A stretch of DNA of 7,447 bases from an uncultured Treponema sp. (lineage in GTDB: Bacteria > Spirochaetota > Spirochaetia > Treponematales > Treponemataceae): positions 1 to 7,447 of the forward strand of contig CALBGU010000047.1 of assembly GCA_937893155.1 (NCBI GenBank), written 5' to 3'. Shown here in pieces: positions 1 through 5,005 of this stretch. Position 1 is the first letter of the stretch; each line of letters begins with the position of its first letter. The notes under the pieces were generated by a model. That model was not told where the DNA came from. It made no database searches and worked only from the letters and a program-made list of their open reading frames with translations. The position numbers were made by a program, and so were the translations under genes.

Positions 1-101
1 TCTGCAAGGTAAAGCAATTTTATGAGCTTTGTATAATTTATAGAAGCAGCGTTTTTAGAGAGAATATAAGCGACTATTTGAATGAGTTTATCAATATTCA
101 T
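1..101 (-). CDS. Panacea-domain (DUF4065/SocA-like) antitoxin, N-terminal fragment
   Basis: Thirty-three codons read leftward from an ATG at 101 before the gene leaves the window. The start is preceded by a strong ribosome site, GGAGGT (minus strand, 112-107), five bases upstream. The peptide begins MNIDKLIQIVAYIL and contains YTKLIKLLYLA. The latter is the hallmark N-terminal helix of the Panacea/DUF4065 family, whose members usually read KLxKLLYxAD. Panacea proteins are known as antitoxins that neutralise many unrelated toxins, and as proteolytic adaptors (SocA). The partner toxin would normally lie next to it, so it is probably just left of base 1. The gene is transcribed away from the ADP-ribosyltransferase/SecB operon, so it is more likely a separate toxin-antitoxin pair than part of that operon. 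Family assignment rests on about 12 diagnostic residues; the rest of the domain is not visible. Confidence 0.72.
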   Translation of the reverse strand, partial: MNIDKLIQIVAYILSKNAASINYTKLIKLLYLA

Positions 102-126
102 AGCTTACCTCCATACGATAAAAAAA

Positions 127-157
127 CAGCCATAACAAAAGAAAATTGCTATGACTG
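127..157. promoter_or_regulatory. Imperfect inverted repeat in the Panacea gene leader
   Basis: Arms CAGCCATAAC (127-136) and GCTATGACTG (148-157) pair with two mismatches around an 11-base AT-rich centre. The repeat lies between the predicted transcription start (about 172) and the ribosome site (112-107). That is a plausible place for an operator of an autoregulated toxin-antitoxin operon, or for an mRNA leader hairpin. There is no U-tract suggesting termination in the leftward direction. Function is inferred from position only. Confidence 0.3.
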
Positions 158-178
158 AATATTTTGTCTTTTAGGAAT

Positions 179-208
179 AGTATATAGATTTTTTTCGCAA
201 ACTGTCAA
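179..208 (-). promoter_or_regulatory. Sigma-70-type promoter for the Panacea-domain gene
   Basis: On the minus strand TTGACA (208-203, perfect -35) is followed after 18 bases by TATACT (184-179, five of six matches to the -10 consensus). Transcription would start near 172, giving a leader of about 70 nt before the ATG at 101. The orientation fits only the leftward gene. Confidence 0.6.
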
Positions 209-310
209 CAGGCGTTTCATTCAATCTTGAATTCAGAAATCCACAATTTCGGGTTGAAAATTATTTGATACCGCTAAAAATGCCATTTCCTATAGTTGTA
301 GAGATTTACA

Positions 311-394
311 ATGACAAACAAAGAAATATACAAGGCATTGCAAGATTTTCTTGATGAAACCGAACGCACAGGCGAACGATACTGCGGCGTGTGA
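311..394 (+). CDS. Possible 27-codon ORF or gene remnant
   Basis: ATG at 311 opens a frame MTNKEIYKALQDFLDE..., ending ERYCGV and TGA (392-394). The peptide looks protein-like: an amphipathic start, charged residues, and GC-richer codons toward the end than the flanking DNA. No good ribosome site precedes it (only AGAG around 300). I do not recognise it. It may be a small orphan gene, or the 5' stump of a gene broken when the neighbouring toxin cassette was inserted. The rest of 113-523 holds no convincing gene, only the promoters, inverted repeats and hairpin listed separately. Confidence 0.25.
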   Translation: MTNKEIYKALQDFLDETERTGERYCGV

Positions 395-404
395 AATAAA
401 AAAA

Positions 405-442
405 TGTGGATAACTTGTGAATATCTAATTGACAAATCCACA
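405..442. promoter_or_regulatory. TGTGGAT...ATCCACA inverted repeat, candidate operator with a DnaA-box-like arm
   Basis: TGTGGAT (405-411) and ATCCACA (436-442) are perfect 7-base inverted copies 24 bases apart. They flank and overlap the -35 element (429-434) of the toxin operon promoter. An autorepressing antitoxin could use such a site. The left arm extends to TGTGGATAA (405-413), the reverse complement of the DnaA-box consensus TTATCCACA; the right arm matches that consensus at 7 of 9 positions. No cluster of further boxes is seen, so an origin is not proposed. Confidence 0.33.
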
Positions 443-457
443 CTCATACAGTACACT
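429..457 (+). promoter_or_regulatory. Sigma-70-type promoter of the toxin-antitoxin-chaperone operon
   Basis: TTGACA (429-434, perfect -35) and TACACT (452-457, four of six to the -10 consensus) are separated by exactly 17 bases. Transcription would start near 464 and give a leader of about 60 nt before the toxin ATG at 524. The leader begins almost at once with the hairpin at 466-501. No comparable promoter lies between that hairpin and the ribosome site, so this is the best candidate to drive the operon. Confidence 0.6.
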
Positions 458-460
458 TTT

Positions 461-501
461 AAAAATGAGATGTCGCTCTTTTTTTTGAGCGACTTCTTTT
501 T
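461..501 (+). terminator. Terminator-like leader hairpin upstream of the toxin gene
   Basis: GTCGCTC (472-478) and GAGCGAC (487-493) form a perfect 7-bp stem around eight T residues. The stem extends, after one mismatch, through GAGA/TCTT-type pairs. It is flanked by an A-rich 5' side (461-465) and a T-rich 3' side (494-501), as in Rho-independent, possibly bidirectional terminators. It lies after the predicted transcription start and only about 8 bases before the toxin's Shine-Dalgarno sequence (509-514). It could end upstream transcripts, insulate the cassette, or attenuate the toxin operon. Confidence 0.55.
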
Positions 502-523
502 ATATTTTGAGGAGTTTTTCGGT

Positions 524-1048
524 ATGACAGGTTTTCACGCAAATTCGATAGCTGAATGTGAAAGATTCCTGACTGAAAAAACGTACATAATAAGCTCTGA
601 AAATGATACCGATTATTTAGGAAGAGGTATGTATTTTTGGGAGCATAAAAGCAGTGCTGAATGGTGGCAAAAGAAAAAGAAAGATGTTTCTAATTCAATG
701 ATTGTAAGTGCAGAACTTTCATTGAAAAATGCGCTGGATTTAACAGATGATGATATATGCGATAAAATGAATAAAATGATTGCATATATTGACAAATCAA
801 TCATCAGAAAAATAGGGCGCGAAAGAAATAGTAAATCTAAAGACGCAATGGGTGTGATTTTAGATTCTCTTTTTGAGGCTTTTTCTGCTCAAATGTCAAA
901 GTTTGATATTGTAAAGGCTGTGAAACATTATGACGGCAAAAAAGAAGCTGATTTTTTGGCTTCCTCTCCTTTTACCACAAAATCCGTTTTAATTTTGTGT
1001 GCCAAAACAGCGGCTCCGATAGGTGCAAGGGAAAAGGTTTATGAATAA
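524..1048 (+). CDS. ADP-ribosyltransferase-like toxin, CmdT-like, of a TAC module
   Basis: A 174-residue protein. I start it at ATG 524 because GAGGAG (509-514) lies nine bases upstream and the family-like sequence MTGFH begins there; the frame is open back to 404, but that part covers promoter and hairpin DNA. Residues 3-5 (GFH) and 31-48 (YLGRGMYFWEHKSSAEWW) resemble the first two motifs of H-Y-E ADP-ribosyltransferases. The second aligns with the PARP pattern GKGIYFADxxxxSAxY, making His5 and Tyr37 the likely NAD-binding residues. The third motif is unclear: the C-terminal strand TKSVLILCAK (152-161) has no obvious catalytic Glu. No signal peptide or membrane segment is seen, so it should act in the cytoplasm. 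In CmdTAC the homologous position holds an enzyme that modifies mRNA and stops translation. That target is inferred from gene order, not from sequence. It overlaps the next gene by 8 bases. Confidence 0.72.
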   Translation: MTGFHANSIAECERFLTEKTYIISSENDTDYLGRGMYFWEHKSSAEWWQKKKKDVSNSMIVSAELSLKNALDLTDDDICDKMNKMIAYIDKSIIRKIGRERNSKSKDAMGVILDSLFEAFSAQMSKFDIVKAVKHYDGKKEADFLASSPFTTKSVLILCAKTAAPIGAREKVYE

Positions 1049-1280
1049 GAATGAACAGTTGGCAATTTTAGATTCTGTTTTCCAGCAAATGAAATCAATG
1101 TCAGAAGAGCAGTTATTTGATTATATGAAACAGAATTCTCAGACTTTCAACAATATGATTTCTGAAATTCAAAACAGAATTGATGTTTCTCAAAAAAATA
1201 TCAGATTTGATATTGATAGTTCCAAACCTTTTATTTCTGCAGGTGATATATGGACAACAGAATATCAGACAGTGGCGTAA
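1041..1280 (+). CDS. Putative chaperone-dependent antitoxin, CmdA-like, of a TAC module
   Basis: A 79-residue protein starting at ATG 1041 behind AAGG (1034-1037); the ATG at 1023 has no ribosome site and lies inside the toxin gene. The start overlaps the toxin stop as ATGAATAA, which favours coupled translation. Residues 4-50 look helical and amphipathic (LDSVFQQMKSMSEEQLFDYM), followed by a hydrophobic/aromatic C-terminus, KPFISAGDIWTTEYQTVA (62-79). No DNA-binding domain is evident. I do not recognise the family from sequence alone; the role is inferred from its place between toxin and SecB. In known TAC systems the antitoxin carries a C-terminal chaperone-addiction segment that SecB must bind to keep it folded and safe from proteases. 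The exposed aromatic tail here is a good candidate for that segment. Its last ten codons overlap the chaperone gene. Confidence 0.62.
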   Translation: MNKNEQLAILDSVFQQMKSMSEEQLFDYMKQNSQTFNNMISEIQNRIDVSQKNIRFDIDSSKPFISAGDIWTTEYQTVA

Positions 1281-1723
1281 CTTCAACATTTCAGTTTGTC
1301 AATTACAAGATTGATAAAATTGATTTTCAACTTGAGCCAATGACAAATAATATTGTTTGTCAAAAGCAAAATGTTGATGTAGAATTCGGTATTGCATTTT
1401 CTAATGCCTTAAAGTTTGAAGAAAGAGAAAATAAAACTTTTTACGTTTCCAGACTTCAGGCAAAAGTTGATTTATTCAATAATAAAGAAGTGCTGGCAAA
1501 AGGTATTTTCTCAATTTCGGGGATATTCTCAACAGAAAATGCTTTTAGTGAAGAAGTTGAGCAAAACCTGATTAAGAACCAAGCTCCTGCAATTCTTTTG
1601 CCGTATTTAAGAGCGGCTATTACAAATATTCTTGCTTCTTCGGGGTTTGATACTGTAATTTTACCTTTGGTGAATATACAGGCTGCTGCAAAAACAGCAC
1701 ATATTGAAATTGAGAGTATTTAA
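1250..1723 (+). CDS. SecB-family chaperone of a TAC module (CmdC-like)
   Basis: A 157-residue protein, close to the 155 residues of E. coli SecB. Start ATG 1250 follows AGGTGA (1241-1246). Clear SecB signatures run in order: FQFVNYKIDKIDFQL (14-28), like SecB FQIQRIYTKDISFEA; GIFSISGIF (85-93), like GGIFSIAGI; and APAILLPYLRAAITNILASS (112-131) followed by LPLVNIQA (138-145), like PNILFPYAREC...LAPVNFDAL. SecB is a cytosolic tetrameric holdase. Here the gene is the third of a toxin-antitoxin-chaperone operon, overlapping the antitoxin by 31 bases, so its client is probably that antitoxin rather than secretory proteins. Its stop is followed within six bases by the operon terminator. The three genes are visibly more AT-rich than the tail genes downstream, consistent with separate acquisition. 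Confidence 0.88.
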   Translation: MDNRISDSGVTSTFQFVNYKIDKIDFQLEPMTNNIVCQKQNVDVEFGIAFSNALKFEERENKTFYVSRLQAKVDLFNNKEVLAKGIFSISGIFSTENAFSEEVEQNLIKNQAPAILLPYLRAAITNILASSGFDTVILPLVNIQAAAKTAHIEIESI

Positions 1724-1728
1724 TGCGC

Positions 1729-1767
1729 AAACAAGGGCTATTCAAAATCGAACAGCCCTTGTTTTTT
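1729..1767 (+). terminator. Rho-independent terminator of the TAC operon
   Basis: AAACAAGGGCT (1729-1739) pairs perfectly with AGCCCTTGTTT (1754-1764), an 11-bp GC-containing stem. Its loop contains a further TTC/GAA pairing, and it is followed by a T-run (1762-1767, then ATTTT). It begins six bases after the chaperone stop, so the cassette ends here and the tail genes need another promoter or readthrough. Confidence 0.88.
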
Positions 1768-1805
1768 ATTTTACATACTGCAATATGCACTTCATATCCT
1801 GCATT

Positions 1806-1863
1806 TTTTTACCCCCCTAGATATAGGAAATGTGCGAGTTTCCTATACTTATGGGGGTTAAAA
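1806..1863 (+). promoter_or_regulatory. Large hairpin covering the ribosome binding site of the baseplate gene
   Basis: The inner stem is TATAGGAAA (1822-1830) with TTTCCTATA (1839-1847), 9 bp perfect, around TGTGCGAG. The outer stem is ACCCCC (1811-1816) with GGGGGT (1853-1858), extended by a T-run pairing with the A-run just before the start codon. The GGGGG at 1853-1857 is the only Shine-Dalgarno-like sequence for the ATG at 1864, so the folded RNA would hide it. Possible roles are translational control of the baseplate gene, an RNase processing site, or an operator in DNA form. It is followed by AAAA rather than T, so it is not a rightward terminator. Confidence 0.55.
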
Positions 1864-2952
1864 ATGCTTGCACAGATAAAGAGATATGCTGATATTTTCA
1901 AAAACGCAATGGCTAATATGATAGCCAAGACTGATAAAATAACAGATTACAACGAAGGAAGTATTACTTTTGCTTATCTTGATACTGCTTCACGCATTGC
2001 AGAACGGCTTTATACGGCTATTAGACAAAAATTTAATGAGCTTTTGCAGCTTTTGCCGTATTCTCTTTTTGGTATGACAAAAAAGAACGGCACGGCGGCA
2101 AGCGGTACGGTTGTTTTTAAAAGAGAAAAGGCATTGAACGCAAAGACGGTTATTGCAAAAGGCGTGAGAGTGTCGGGCGGTGGCTATACGTTCGTTACAA
2201 CAACAGCGGGAGAAATTGCAGCGGGAGAAACAGAAAGCGCGCCAATATCGGCAATTTGCGAAACACTGGGAAAAGTCGGGAATGTTAAAGCTGGAGAGAT
2301 TACAAGCATAGAAAGTACAGTTCCTGCGGATATTATCGGCATTGAGAATAGAGCTGCTTTTACAGGCGGAGCTGATGAAGAAACAGATAGCGAGTTTCAA
2401 ACACGTTTTCAAACAAGAGTAAACGGCTTTTCGGGTACTAATGAATATGCAATACGCTATAACGCTTTGAGTGTGGACACGGTGCGAAGCGTTACAACTG
2501 AAAATCATAAACCGCCATTGAAAAATATCTACAATATGAGCATTTATGTTGATGACGGTTCAGGAAGCGCAAGCGATGAAACATTGGAAAAAGTGCGGCT
2601 TGCAGTGGAAGGAGACGGCACTTCATCAAATCCCGGACACCTTGCGCCCGGCGTGAATGTGCGTATTATTGCGCCTACTGCTATCCCCGTCAATGTAAGT
2701 CTTAATGCTGTTGTTTTTGATTGCGACCTTGCGGAAGCAAAAGAAGAAATTGAAACAGCGATTACAGAATACGTTAATTCATTGCCTATTGCTGATGTTG
2801 TTATTGTTTCGGAGATTATCAAAAAGGTTATGTCGTTTTCGTATGTCAAAGATGTGCTGATGATTACTCCGACGCAAAATGTAGAGCCGTTGAACAATCA
2901 AATTGCAAGAATCGGAACGCTTAACGTTAATGTTATTGAAAGTAATGATTAA
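1864..2952 (+). CDS. Baseplate J-like phage tail protein
   Basis: A 362-residue protein of the Baseplate_J family (P2 gpJ, Mu gp47, XkdT). It forms the wedge ring of a contractile-tail baseplate and links hub to tail fibres. Start ATG 1864 follows GGGGG six bases upstream; the in-frame ATG at 1723 would force reading through a terminator and a hairpin and adds non-family sequence. Family features: an N-terminal region with ITDYNEGSIT (26-35), the strand SGTVVF (80-85) with KTVIAKGVRVSGGGYTF (94-110), and the hallmark GGADEETDSEFQTRF (168-182). That is followed by GTNEYAIRYNALSVDTVRSV (191-210), where the paralogues place the conserved segment before the C-terminal beta domain. Length is normal for the family. 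It is the first of three same-strand tail genes and lies 40 bases before the next. Confidence 0.9.
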   Translation: MLAQIKRYADIFKNAMANMIAKTDKITDYNEGSITFAYLDTASRIAERLYTAIRQKFNELLQLLPYSLFGMTKKNGTAASGTVVFKREKALNAKTVIAKGVRVSGGGYTFVTTTAGEIAAGETESAPISAICETLGKVGNVKAGEITSIESTVPADIIGIENRAAFTGGADEETDSEFQTRFQTRVNGFSGTNEYAIRYNALSVDTVRSVTTENHKPPLKNIYNMSIYVDDGSGSASDETLEKVRLAVEGDGTSSNPGHLAPGVNVRIIAPTAIPVNVSLNAVVFDCDLAEAKEEIETAITEYVNSLPIADVVIVSEIIKKVMSFSYVKDVLMITPTQNVEPLNNQIARIGTLNVNVIESND

Positions 2953-2991
2953 ACAAAAGTGATTAAAAAGAAATCGGGGAGTTGTTTATAA

Positions 2992-4977
2992 ATGGGAAGT
3001 ATTAGCCTTTTAGCGTGGCGAAAAGCATATATGCTTGAATTCGTTGACAATGACGCAGTTGTAGACACATTCACTTTTGCTATTCCGCCAGAGAGTGAAG
3101 ATTTTGTTTTTCCGCAAAGATTAAGTGAAACAAAGACTTTCGGCGGCAGTGTTTTTGACGATTACGGAAACGACACATACAGAATTACTCTTTCGGGAAC
3201 AACGGTAAACGAAGATAAAAAACTGATTTATAAAGGCAAAAAAGCCCCGCAATATCTTACAGGCACTCAAGAAATATTTGAACTTCAAAAACTCATTAAA
3301 AAATGGAACGACGGCAAAAAGTCAACGGGCTTTTTTTCGGGCTGGGCGGTTGGATTCTTGAAAAACCTTGCAACAGAAGATGCCGCGACAAACCGAAAAG
3401 TCTATTTATATGATTTATCAAAAATGAGCCTTTTGCAAATTGCGGCAGGAACGGCAAGCCGTAACTATTGGCGCGTATTTATAAAAGAACTGAAAATTAA
3501 ACGCGACAAAACAAACAAAATTGCGTATAAATACACGCTTGATATGCTTGCTGTTGAAGATTCTCAAAAGAAAGCGGGCGGGCTTTTTAGTGATTTTGCA
3601 AGCCAGATTGAAACACTCACAAAAGCTGTTGATACTGTAAACACTGTTTTGACAGCAACTCAACTTGTTACACAAGGCTTTAAGCAGACAAACGAAGCCA
3701 TAGAGAAAATGAACAAGCGGCTTTTTAAGCAAGACGATAACGGGAGCTTTGATGTGCTTGCGGGTGCTGATACGGTATCGCGCATTCTTGGCGTAGACAG
3801 TGCGGCAATTTACAATGATGTCAAAAATGTGCAAGACGGCTTTTCTGCATTGAAAGAAGCAATAGAAGCAATGCAGGCAAATGATGATGAAGACCAGAAA
3901 AGTTCAAAAGTTGTAAGTGCGGAAAAATTCAGAGTGTACTTCAATTCAAACGGCGGTTCAAACGTTGAAAGCCAGCTTATTGCGTATTGCAAAAGTGCAA
4001 CAAAACCAGATGACCCGATACGCGAGTATTACACTTTTGCAGGGTGGTATTCAGACAGTACACTTGAAACAGAGTATGATTTTAATTCTGAAATTACGGC
4101 TTCTATCGTTCTTTATGCAAAATGGATTCTTGCTGTTGCGGAGGTGAGATTTAATTCTTTAGGCGGTTCAAATGTGCCGATTCAGTATGTTAAAACAGGC
4201 GAGAAAGCAACAGAGCCAGCTAATCCAAAAAAAGACGGCTACACGTTCAATTATTGGTGTACAGATAGCACTTTGACAAATGAGTTTGATTTTAACGCTC
4301 CGATTAACAACAACATTGTGCTGTATGCAAAATGGGGTTTAATGTGCCTTGTAAAGTTTGTATCAAACGGTGGCTCAGACGTGGAAGAACAGACCGTTTC
4401 TATCGGTGGCAAGGTGATATATCCTATAACGCCGACAAAAGAAAATTATGAGTTTTCGGCTTGGTGTACTGATAGCGATTTGACAGAAGTCTTTGATTTC
4501 TCAACTTCTATACATCAAAATATCACGCTGTATGCTCGTTATACGCAAATATACAATGATGTCTATTTTGATTCTATGGGCGGCTCTAGCGTGGCAAGTC
4601 AAAAAGTCAAAATCGGCTCTAAAGCAACTATCCCTGAAGCCCCGAAAAAAGACGGCTACACGTTCAATTATTGGTGTACAGATAGTGCTTGCACAAATCA
4701 ATTCAATTTCTTAACAACGCCGATAAATGCGCCTCTTACGCTTTATGCAAAGTGGTCAACGGCGTATTTTGACGTAACATTTAATTCTCTCGGCGGCTCT
4801 AGCGTTGATACTCAATCTGTGGCATACAATAAACTTGCAGTATTCCCGCCGATTCCAGAAAAAGAGAATTGCAGCTTTAAGAAATGGTGTACTGATGAAG
4901 AATGTACAACAGAGTTTGATTTTGCAACAAAAATTACAAGCGCACTCACTCTATATGCTGATTGGCTAGAAGCGTAA
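2992..4977 (+). CDS. Tail/baseplate protein with five C-terminal List_Bact (InlB-type) repeats
   Basis: A 661-residue protein starting at ATG 2992 after GGGGAG (2976-2981). The N-terminal half resembles contractile-tail hub or tube-initiator proteins: FAIPPESEDFVFPQRLSETK (29-48), then GNDTYRITLSGTT (59-71). This 'IPPE...R...G...I.LSGTT' arrangement is typical of baseplate proteins that carry LysM-like or tape-end domains, but I cannot name the exact family. Residues 200-310 are probably helical. Residues 313-658 hold five beta-rich repeats of 64-66 residues, each running from xVxFxSxGGSxV to YTFxxWCTD...FDF...LYAKW, as in Listeria-Bacteroides/Flg_new repeats. Such repeats are usual in surface adhesins, so this part probably projects from the tail to touch the host cell. 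Four repeats keep a WCTD cysteine; the first has WYSD. There is no signal peptide, which supports virion assembly rather than secretion. Confidence 0.72.
   Translation: MGSISLLAWRKAYMLEFVDNDAVVDTFTFAIPPESEDFVFPQRLSETKTFGGSVFDDYGNDTYRITLSGTTVNEDKKLIYKGKKAPQYLTGTQEIFELQKLIKKWNDGKKSTGFFSGWAVGFLKNLATEDAATNRKVYLYDLSKMSLLQIAAGTASRNYWRVFIKELKIKRDKTNKIAYKYTLDMLAVEDSQKKAGGLFSDFASQIETLTKAVDTVNTVLTATQLVTQGFKQTNEAIEKMNKRLFKQDDNGSFDVLAGADTVSRILGVDSAAIYNDVKNVQDGFSALKEAIEAMQANDDEDQKSSKVVSAEKFRVYFNSNGGSNVESQLIAYCKSATKPDDPIREYYTFAGWYSDSTLETEYDFNSEITASIVLYAKWILAVAEVRFNSLGGSNVPIQYVKTGEKATEPANPKKDGYTFNYWCTDSTLTNEFDFNAPINNNIVLYAKWGLMCLVKFVSNGGSDVEEQTVSIGGKVIYPITPTKENYEFSAWCTDSDLTEVFDFSTSIHQNITLYARYTQIYNDVYFDSMGGSSVASQKVKIGSKATIPEAPKKDGYTFNYWCTDSACTNQFNFLTTPINAPLTLYAKWSTAYFDVTFNSLGGSSVDTQSVAYNKLAVFPPIPEKENCSFKKWCTDEECTTEFDFATKITSALTLYADWLEA
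3928..4965 (+). repeat. Five tandem List_Bact/InlB B-type repeat units within the tail protein
   Basis: Units lie at about 3928-4125, 4144-4335, 4351-4542, 4561-4755 and 4774-4965. Each encodes a beta-grasp-like module containing GGSxV, a GYTFxxW-type core and LYAKW at the end, with spacers of 5-6 residues. Units 2 and 4 are the closest pair, consistent with duplication of a two-unit block; units 1, 3 and 5 have drifted further. Confidence 0.85.
4228..4685 (+). repeat. 41-bp exact direct repeat shared by tail-repeat units 2 and 4
   Basis: Bases 4228-4268 and 4645-4685 are identical (AAAAAAGACGGCTACACG... to ...TGTACAGATAG), 417 bases apart and in the same frame. They encode KKDGYTFNYWCTDS. 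Flanking DNA in the same two units is clearly less similar. Recombination between the copies would remove exactly 139 codons, two repeat units, without breaking the frame. Confidence 0.85.
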
Positions 4978-5005
4978 TTGCCTATATATACGAGGAAATG
5001 TGAAA

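Noticed and set aside
254..296. A rightward promoter from TTGAAA (254-259) or TTGATA (265-270) to TATAGT (291-296)
   Set aside because: Spacing is 31 or 20 bases, outside the usual 16-18 range, and the ORF it would serve is doubtful.
404..523. A 40-residue N-terminal extension of the toxin from ATG 404
   Set aside because: It would translate the promoter, inverted repeat and terminator-like hairpin. No ribosome site precedes 404, while GAGGAG lies at proper distance before ATG 524, where the family-like sequence starts.
1770..1800. A promoter for the tail genes from TTTACA (1770-1775)
   Set aside because: No acceptable -10 at 16-18 bases; the best alternative, TATCCT, needs 19 and matches only four of six.
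1723..1863. A 47-residue extension of the baseplate protein from the ATG overlapping the SecB stop (TAATG)
   Set aside because: The overlap looks like translational coupling, but the extension spans a strong terminator and a long hairpin and adds sequence unlike the family. ATG 1864 has its own GGGGG.
1990..2508. A 172-codon open frame on the minus strand inside the baseplate gene
   Set aside because: Cys/Ser/Arg-rich shadow translation opposite a well-supported gene, with no ribosome site.
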